64,000 bases of DNA. Source: Ornithodoros turicata. Lineage: Eukaryota > Arthropoda > Arachnida > Ixodida > Argasidae. Numbering within the stretch: the stretch's first letter is position 1; every line of letters begins with the position of its first letter. Both the position numbers and the translations under genes were made by a program. Positions 29,508 to 38,500 of the stretch are shown here, piece by piece. The notes beneath the pieces are model-generated. The model was not told where the DNA came from, made no database searches, and saw only the letters and a program-made list of their open reading frames with translations. The stretch spans positions 70,559,687 through 70,623,686 of the forward strand of contig NC_088206.1 in assembly GCF_037126465.1 (NCBI RefSeq), given 5' to 3'.

Positions 29508-32500
29508 TAAAAAAGGGTGCGTGCTGGGGTTAGTGCTAGAAAGGTGGATAAAAACGGATGAAGCGTCTGTTTCTATCCTTGGTGCGTTCTATTCACGTTG
29601 AGAGGCGTCTGTCGAAAGATATGGATGACACGAGAAATACGTGTTGATGCAATGTGGTAGTGGATGAGGCGATTCAACGTAGAAGGATAAACGCTAGAGC
29701 TGTGCGAATATTCGAAAAATATGAAATGAATATCTGATGGAAATGGAAATTTTGCTATTCGTGCACCTCTATCAGAACACTAAAACTGTTCTTTAGTACA
29801 TAAAACAGTAAAAAAAAAAAGTATATAAAGTAAAATAAATATAAATCAAATAAGAATAAAAATAAAAGCAAAAATAAATAAAATATACAAGATGTATAGA
29901 GCCTGAAGTTTTCCGGAAACATTTTTTTTCTAAATTCGGGGAGTAAAAATTGGGTAAATAAAGACGCACCCTAAATTCATGCAAATTCAGGGGGAAAAAC
30001 CTCCAGTATGCTAACTTAGGGGAGAAATCGGGCAGTACAAATGGTGATGTAACTGCGTTTGCTGCTGAACAAGTTAGTGCGCATTCCTACAGGTGTCTCA
30101 GTGAGGGCAATTTTCCCGGGTGAAAATCGGGTTTCACCCTTAGGAGGCAACATTCAGCTCGAGGTGCAAATTCGGGAAGAATCGGGTTAAACCCTAAAAC
30201 TTCAGGCCCTAAAGACGTACACAGTCCTTGCAGACTAAAAAAAAAACGGCAACAAAGCTAACTCAGAGTCAATGTAAGATGTTGCTGAAGCGCCAAGTGG
30301 TGTGCTCTCTTAAGCATTTAGCTCTTGCAAGATACGACAGGATTCTGCAAAAACACGCGATTACTACTCACCCAGTCAGTGTACTCCATGATGGACAGGA
30401 AGGGCTCGACGTCCCTGGACACTCCGATGAGCCGAGCGATCCCTTCGTGGCTGAGGCGGTAGAACATGTCCATTTCTCGCTTGAACTCCGCGTGCGTCCC
30501 TTCCTCTCTCGAGTGCAACGCTTTCACCATCACCACAGATTCCGCTTCGCCGTCTCTCACTCCGTGGGCCTTTGCGAGAAACACGTCGCCGAATTCTCCC
30601 CTACCTGTGCCGGAGAAGTGCGGGGCACATTGCGTCAGCAACCTTGGGCTATTCGGGTTAGCTACGGCAATACAAACATTTATAATGACGCAACTGCTTC
30701 ATTCTTCATTCGAGCAACTGCTCTTGATTTATCAGGGAGCTGTAGTAAACTGCGAGCAGTCGACGGATACAATGCGATACGATACGATACGATACGGGAA
30801 ATTGTGATATCTATGTACAGTTGAACCTCTCAATAACGAACGTCGACTTAACAAAATCCTCCGTTTAACGAAGAATTTCCGTCGCTCGTATACGTCCCCA
30901 TAGACACCAATGTATTTTTGCACTCGATTTAACGAGATACATTCGTCTGGTTGCTGCAGAGTGGAGGGTCAACTGTACTTATATATGACAACTTACCGTA
31001 TCGTATCGTATCCTCTATTTAACGAGGTGTCTGGGCGATGCGAGCCTTCTGGCACGTGTGAAACACACGTGCCAGAAGGCTTCACCACGAAGAAGAAGAG
31101 GAAGAAGACGAAGAAGAAGAAGAGGAGGAAGGAAAAGAAGAGGAAGAAGAGGAGGAGGAAGAAGAAGAAGAAGTGGAGGAAGGAGAGGAAGAAGTGGAGG
31201 AAGAAGAGGAGGAGGAGGAGGAACATTCCCCTTTCTGTTGTCCTCGCGACAGTTTGTTTCCTTTCCTTGGTTACTGCAGCTGTCACGTGCTGTAGGCACG
31301 CGGTAAAAGGAGCGTGTAGGCATGTGCACCGCCGCCCAGTAATTTTTGGGCACGCCGTCGACGTTTCGAAACCGGCGCGAGGGCTTCTTCGCACCTGTGC
31401 ATTGCTAGCCTCTCGGGAAGCCTAATTTGCTTTTGTTGATTTCAATGACGGTAGGTTGCGGTATTTTCCGCTGTTTTTTACTTGTACACGTGGGTTACGA
31501 AAAGGCCCTCTTAGTTTCCGACCGCAAATCTGCCCTTTCGCGTGACATTGCTTGATTTTACCTCGTACCTACACATTTTGACATAAGACCCGATTTTTAG
31601 CACCCGCCCCATTTCCAGAAAACATAACACCCGAAAAAAAAACAAAAAAACACAGGGGTCTACTGAGGTCTGGCTAGAATGAGCCCCCCTATAGTGATGC
31701 ATCACCCGTAGCAATTAATTTATAGCTTACTCTATACCTTTGGGCTTACAACCAGCCATCGTAGAAATGGTGAAGCCTTACCCAGAAGCATCATCGTCTG
31801 CAGATCCTGTCGTGAGAACTGCAGCTTGTCGTAGGAGGATCGGCTCCGCCGTGGATGCTGAGACCCACTGCTGTGCGACTGTGCGTCGCCGTCGCTCCGC
31901 ACAGCGGCCTCGCGACCCTTGTCGCGCAGCTCAGTCGGAGCGATGCCATCGTCGTCGGACTTTGCTACTGCAAGAACGGGGTCCGAACACGTTAGCACCG
32001 CTCTTGCACGTTCCAACGTGCAACGGGTAATCGCCAAAAACACCTACCATCACTCGTCGCTTGCAGGAGCATCATCGCTTTCCGCCGGGCCCTCCTGAAT
32101 CGACACCAGATCATCAGACCCATGACGAGCATCATGTAGATGGCTGCGGCTCCGAGTGTGATGGTCACTGTCTTGGTCATCGTATTCTCGCCCTGGTCGG
32201 ACATACTGCCCGGGACGTAATCGTCCGAACCTACGCGGGGATGGGACTTTAAGTTCTGGGAGAAGCTCTTATTAAGGCCCCTGCCCCAACAACAGTGAAT
32301 GTCCTCTAGACGTACGAATAATGTCCTAACGGACTTATACGTCCGATGGATGTCTGAGGGACGTCCCTTGGACGTACGAACATGACATTATTCGTAGGTA
32401 CATCCAGGGGATGTCCGGTGTTGTTGGGGTGGTCTTCTGCTGCGGCAAATTCTAAATTCCACGGCGCTGACTCGCAAATTCTGCGATTTTCCGCGACAAG

Positions 32501-35500
32501 GAGCCAACTACTACTACTACTTCAAACGGGAAACACTTTATTTTGTTAGATAATGTGCAAACAAAAAGTATTTTATAAAGCTTACAGATTCTCAGCTCAG
32601 CATTACATGATATCTTGCGTTTTCCTCTGACAGAGAATGCAGTCTGTCACTTACAATCACTTTATACCTGCTGAAAGGTCTTTCAGCATCTACAGAGTTT
32701 ATACGAATTGGCAAATGCCCGATCGCGATAGACGCTAAATTCGGAGCAAGCGCCCTCATTGTGTTCTAAAACCCAATTATGTCGAAGGGTTACAAAGGGT
32801 CACCGCGGGGTCACGTGTACCGCGGAAAAACCGTGCCCGACGAAGGACTCCGCAAAATTTCGCGGAAAACCCGGAGCCTTCGCTGTTATACATCGATTCC
32901 ACAAGCCACAGTGGCATGTACCCACCGGTCACAATGAGATTCGCTTCGACACGGCGCAGTCCTCCACTGTTGCCAGCGGTGCAGCCATATTTCCCTTCGT
33001 CATCCCGGTAGACCTCGGAGATGAAGAGCGAATTGTTTTCAAGTACTCTGAAGCGTTTGGGATCAATGTCGTTGAGCACGTTGTTGCGATCCCACTGAAT
33101 GGTTGGGTCAGGATTGCCAGTCGCTATGCAGTGAAGCATGGCTGGGTAACCTTCCATTGCTTTTGTGTCTTTTGGCGGAACACTGAAGAGAGGCATCACT
33201 GAAAATAGAAGAAGACATACTCATTCGCATTTTATTCTAGGCTACTGCGTACAGGCAACAAGCAACACAGTCTGCTGTAGTAGCGACACCCTACACTTTG
33301 TTCTGTACAGTGCTTCAGCACATTTTACAACACAGACATAAACACCACAAGTAATCAAGAAAGGAGGGTTGCAATTACAAAGTTGTTTTTTATTCATCTC
33401 TGTACCCTGCAGGTGGTGGGACTCAATTTTTCGCGTCCAGTATTGTTTTAGGCTATGAGGGCGCTACTAAGCGCTAAGGCTATATCTTAGCCGTTGTCAT
33501 GCACCAGTGCCGAATTAAAAGCTCAATCAATCGGTTGTATCTACTACGGCCCTAATATGTTGCACGTACGTAACCTTCTAGCATCAATTTCTGGCAAATG
33601 GCACCGCAAATAATAAGAAAACATGAATTCACAACGCACTGCACACAAAACACATTTTTCACCGCAGCTTTCTTGCGTTGCCAGATGAAATCGTTAAAAG
33701 AACCAGTAGATTTTGTACATACTGAATAGAGCCTTAAGTTTTATGGTTTAACCCGATTCTTCCCCGAATTTTCACCCTGAATTGAAGGTTGCCTCTTCAG
33801 GGTTAAACACGATATTTACCTGGCAAATTGCCCTCACTGAGATGTCTGTTGCAATGCACACTAACTTGTTTGGCAGAAAAATACAATTACATCACCGTTT
33901 GTACCAAAACCAGTCCAGCTATAGTTTGAGTAACTGAGCCCGATTTTTCCTCGAATTTAGCACGCTGGAAGTTTTTCCACCCGAATTTGCGTGAATTTAG
34001 AGCACACGTTTATTTACCCGATTTTGACCTCCCGAATTTAGAAAAAAATATTTCCCGAAAACTTCAGCCTATAATAATGGATCACACATGACTTCAAAGT
34101 GTTAACTGAATAATGGCAGTTGAAAAAAGAAAAAGCATCGGCAATGGGGTTCTTCAGCTTCCATTTCATTCCGTTCCTTTCCTTCAACTGCCATTATTCA
34201 ACGGAAGCATTCAACTGGGCACTGTGAGGTTTATGTTACGTTCATCCTTCTGTGTCAAATTACTTCATCTACTACTACATTGAGAGTGTGAAGTTGATGT
34301 CACACAGCAATCCCGTAGGAGGTATCAGAGAAGCAGCAAGCAATGTGATGTTGCACTTTCATTAGATAATGTTGCAACTTAGAACTTTGAAAGAGAGGGA
34401 AGGAAAAAAGGCACCTATAACATCCACTTGTATGGTAGCATTGATGAGCCCCTGAGTTGACGTTGCAACACACATGTAGAGTCCCTTATCTGCATCCCTC
34501 ACCCCTTCAAAGCGAAGGGTCCCGTTTTCGTCCCTGATATGGGGCGGCCACTCCAGGTAAGGCTGCTGGCCCTCCTTAATCCAACGGACTATTGGGGGTG
34601 GGTTGCCCCTGGCCTTGCAGTGGATCTTGGAGTTGGAACCCAGCTCCAGGTTCTTGCTCACAGGTGGAAGGACAAACTTCAACATCTCTGAGAATGCAGA
34701 AGATGCAATTGTGGCAAGAAGTTACTTTTATTCGGCAAATTTCGAAGAAAAAGAGATTTCTTTTAATTGAAACATGATAAAGTTACTTGAAGTAAGTGGC
34801 AAAGGCTTCCTACAGCTAAATGCAGTTTGTCATAATGTTTATGCAGTGTGCTCTTTCAATGCAAATTTTTTATTTATTTATACACCAGTCTTTGGACCTA
34901 GTCTATGACATAGTTGACACACCCTGTACATATTGCATGTAGTATAAACTTCAATATATATTTATTAAAATTAAAATTCCAATTTACGAAAATTCACTTC
35001 ATCAACGTAGCTGCACTGTTATTAACAAACGACACGGTGAACACTATCGGCAGCAGCACCCACCTCTAACTTGCAGGGTGGCAACCTTGGAGGTTTCGAC
35101 CGGGAACCCCGTGGTGTTGACCTGGCAACGGTAATCGCCCGCATCGCTGAGGACGGCGCCGCGGATGACGAGGGTGCCGTTCTTGTGCATGGTTGTGTGC
35201 GGAGGAATACCTCGCAGGGGCCGGTCGTTGTGTTGCCACGTCACTTGCGTCACGGGGTAGGGGGAGCCGGTGTAGACGCACGACATAGACGTCGTTTCGC
35301 CTTCGTCCACGGACAGGTCCAGCGGATGCGTGGTGATGGATGGCGGGACTGTTAAAATGAACGGAGGTTTTTCACACCGGGTTCCCACAGGACACAAAGG
35401 ACTGCCCCCCGTTATTTCCGGGACGTAATTTTTCCCCCTTTCTAAACTCCCTTTCTTTCTGCGTCAGCACCGCAAAGCAACTATGGCCGTGAGCAGCATA

Positions 35501-38500
35501 CAGACGTCGACAGAGAGGTTAGTTTGCAGCCTGGGCCGACTTCGGGGGGAACTGTGACGACATTCGTCAGGGAAAGACCGTCGGAAACGTCATTAATACT
35601 TGTTCGAATTACGACACGTTGCAATTGTCAGTTTTTTTTAATGTCTTTATGTTTTATGTCTAATGTTTTTTAAATTGCCGTTTTTTTTTAATTTTACTCA
35701 GTATGGTACCACCGGTGCGGCAGGTGGTTCGTTCCGACACGAAGGCTCGTTTGTGTGACATTTTCTTTCACGTCTTCTCAAGCTCAAGGTTTTCCAGCAC
35801 TATGAAACTTCACCAGCCTACCCACCATTCTCTTAGTTCTCTCAATCACATACATTGTTGGAATTGTGAGTGCCGCCGGAGCTTCCGCTTTGTCCCGCAT
35901 TTACGAAGTGGTTTCCGCTCTCGATCGCCTGAACTTCCATCCATACAACAATTCATAGATTTCAAAGTTCCGACCACTAACGGTCACAGAACCACAGTTC
36001 AAGGCCATACAGCTGTTTCGCGCATTGTAATTCAGTGTCCCTTTAAAGTGCCTTCCGTGTCCACTGCAAGCGCAGTCAGTCAGTCGGTTAACGTTAGTTA
36101 GGCAACCTGTTTGAACCTTGAACTGACCAGAAGTAAGAAATATCGCGACCCTACTGTAACCGTGCGTTCACACGAGCGACGTTCCCCACGGAAGTGGAAG
36201 ACGGGAAAAAATGTCACTGCCTTGTGAGCGCAAGCACTCAACATCCAGTGTTCACGTACACCGCTAACAGTGGGGGAATATCCTGCAACACAGTCACAAG
36301 ATATTCCGTAGCAGACGACAGGAAAACACGCTGACGGTGTCGTCTGCTGAGTGTCGTCTGCTGAGTGTCGTCTGCTGAGTGTCGTCTGCTGAGTGTCGTC
36401 TGCTGAGTGTCGTCTGCGAAGTGTCGTCTGCGAAGTGTCGTCTGCTAAATGTCTTCTGCTGAGTGTCGTCTGCGAAGTGTCGTCTGCTAAGTGCGCACCA
36501 CGCCACTCCCGTTATTCCGCACCGTCCGAATGCTCAACATAACACCGGACAAAACTTTCGTCTCACTGAGCAGTGTTTTCCCTTTTTCTTCCACTAGAAT
36601 CTTTCGTAAGGACGCCGCTTGTTTGTGAATACGCAGTAAAGGTCGCGGAAGGAACCAAAGGAGACGGGGACTCACCGGCGACGTACACGTGGACCGACGT
36701 ACGCCGTGCTCCGGCAATGTTCTCGGCCACGCAGCTGTAATTCCCAGCATCCCCTTTACGAGCCGAGTCCAAGAGGAGCCTCATGTCAGCGACGCGTATC
36801 CGGCCCGCGTCGCTGACCACGTGGCCCTGGTTGTCCTCCCACCAGGCCCGGGGCTTCGGGTGGCCGCCGGGAACCACGCACATCAGTTCCAGGGGGCGGT
36901 TCTTGGCGACCACCGCCGTGCGGGTGTCCTGCAGGGGCGGCTCGATGGAGACGTCTCTGAAGTCGTTCAGGTCTGAAAAACGAAATGAAAGGGGTAGTAA
37001 TTTAGGGCGTCGTAATTAGAGCCCGAAGTTTTCGGGAATTTTTTTTTTTCCCCAATTCGGGGGGGGGTAAAAATCGGGGAAATCAACTTGTGCTCTAAAT
37101 TTATGCGAATTCGGGTGAAAAACCTTCCATTACGCTAAAATCAGGGACAAATCGGGCTCAGTTATTCAAACTAACTGTAGCGATTTGGTACCAACGGTGA
37201 TGTAACTACATTTTTCTGCCAAACAAGTAAGTTGGTGCAGTCCTACAGACATCCCAGAGAGAGCAATTTGCCTGGTAAAAATCGGGTTTCACCCTAAAGA
37301 GGCAACCTTCAATTCGGGGTGCAAATTCGGGGAAGAATCGGGTAAAACCCCAAAACTTCAGGCTCTATGTATACATGTTATGGATATATACTTTGTTGTC
37401 CACCACCTGCCTCGGCCTGGATGGGGGCTGACCATACCAACGAAGTACATGTAAATAAATGTCGCGGTGCGTCGCGGAAGCACTTACAGGCCAGGCGGAT
37501 GGGTGCCACAAATGTCTGCTGCGCGGAGGACTTGTCTTCACCGATGCCGACGCACCGATACAGGCCTTCGTCCAATGGGCCGACGTTGTGGATGACCAGC
37601 GACGAGTTTGGCAAAATGGTGATCCTGTCAAATCGATGGTAGTATGACAAACCTCAGAACCAACAACAAGGTATTGAGTACACAATCTGCCATCTCTAAG
37701 CAGAAACCTGCTAGCAACACTACCAATCACTGTGCAACACACCAACCAGAACATGTTTTTTTCTTTTTTGCAATTCAAAGTTTATTTTTTTCTGTTACCG
37801 AAACAATGGAGGAGCTCAATGCAATACACGAGGACAACTTCGCTCGGTTTTGAGCTATTTTGAGAGCGACCATACTTCGAGCCCGAAGTTTTAGGGTTTA
37901 ACCCCGATTCTTCCGCGAATTTGCACCCCGAATTGAAGGTTGCCTCTTTACGGTGAAACCAGATTTTTTTACCCGGCAAATTGCCCTCACTGGGATGTCT
38001 GTAAGAATGCACTAATTTACTTGTTTGGCAGAAAAATTCAGTTACATCACCGTTCGTACCAAACCACTATACAGTTAGTTTGAGTAACTGAGCCAGATTT
38101 CTCCCCGAATTTAGCGTGCTGGAAATTTTTTCACCCAAATTTACACGAATTTAGTGCACACGTTTATTTACCCGATTTTTACCGCCCGAATTTAGAAAAA
38201 AATATTTCCCGAAAACTTCAGGCTCTAATCGTACTTATTATATACAGTCAAACTCCTTTACAACGAAGCTCAGGGGACAGCAAAAAAAGTTCGCAGTAAA
38301 GGTATTTTCGTTAAAAAGGATGTCCATTATTGGACCTATAGGCTCCAGCGGGACCGCAAAAAATTTCGCTGTAGTGGTATTTTCGTTAAAAAGGTGTTCG
38401 CTATAAAGGAGTTTGACTGTATCAACTTGCAGGTATTGAAACTAACTTGGACGAGTTGGACAGAGGTACGTCTCCATCATGCGAGTACCACTCCGTAATG

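Noticed and set aside
30228..30824. A 198-codon open frame on the plus strand
   Set aside because: It is antisense to the PTK7 N-lobe exon plus intron, shows no domain, and the minus strand has a perfect kinase-like exon there.
30910..31425. A 171-codon plus-strand frame rich in Lys/Arg/Glu, and a Leu/Phe/Pro-rich one opposite
   Set aside because: Both are translations of the polypurine tract and a pogo-like MITE.
32759..33202. A 147-codon plus-strand frame
   Set aside because: Antisense shadow of the PTK7 Ig exon 32926-33198.
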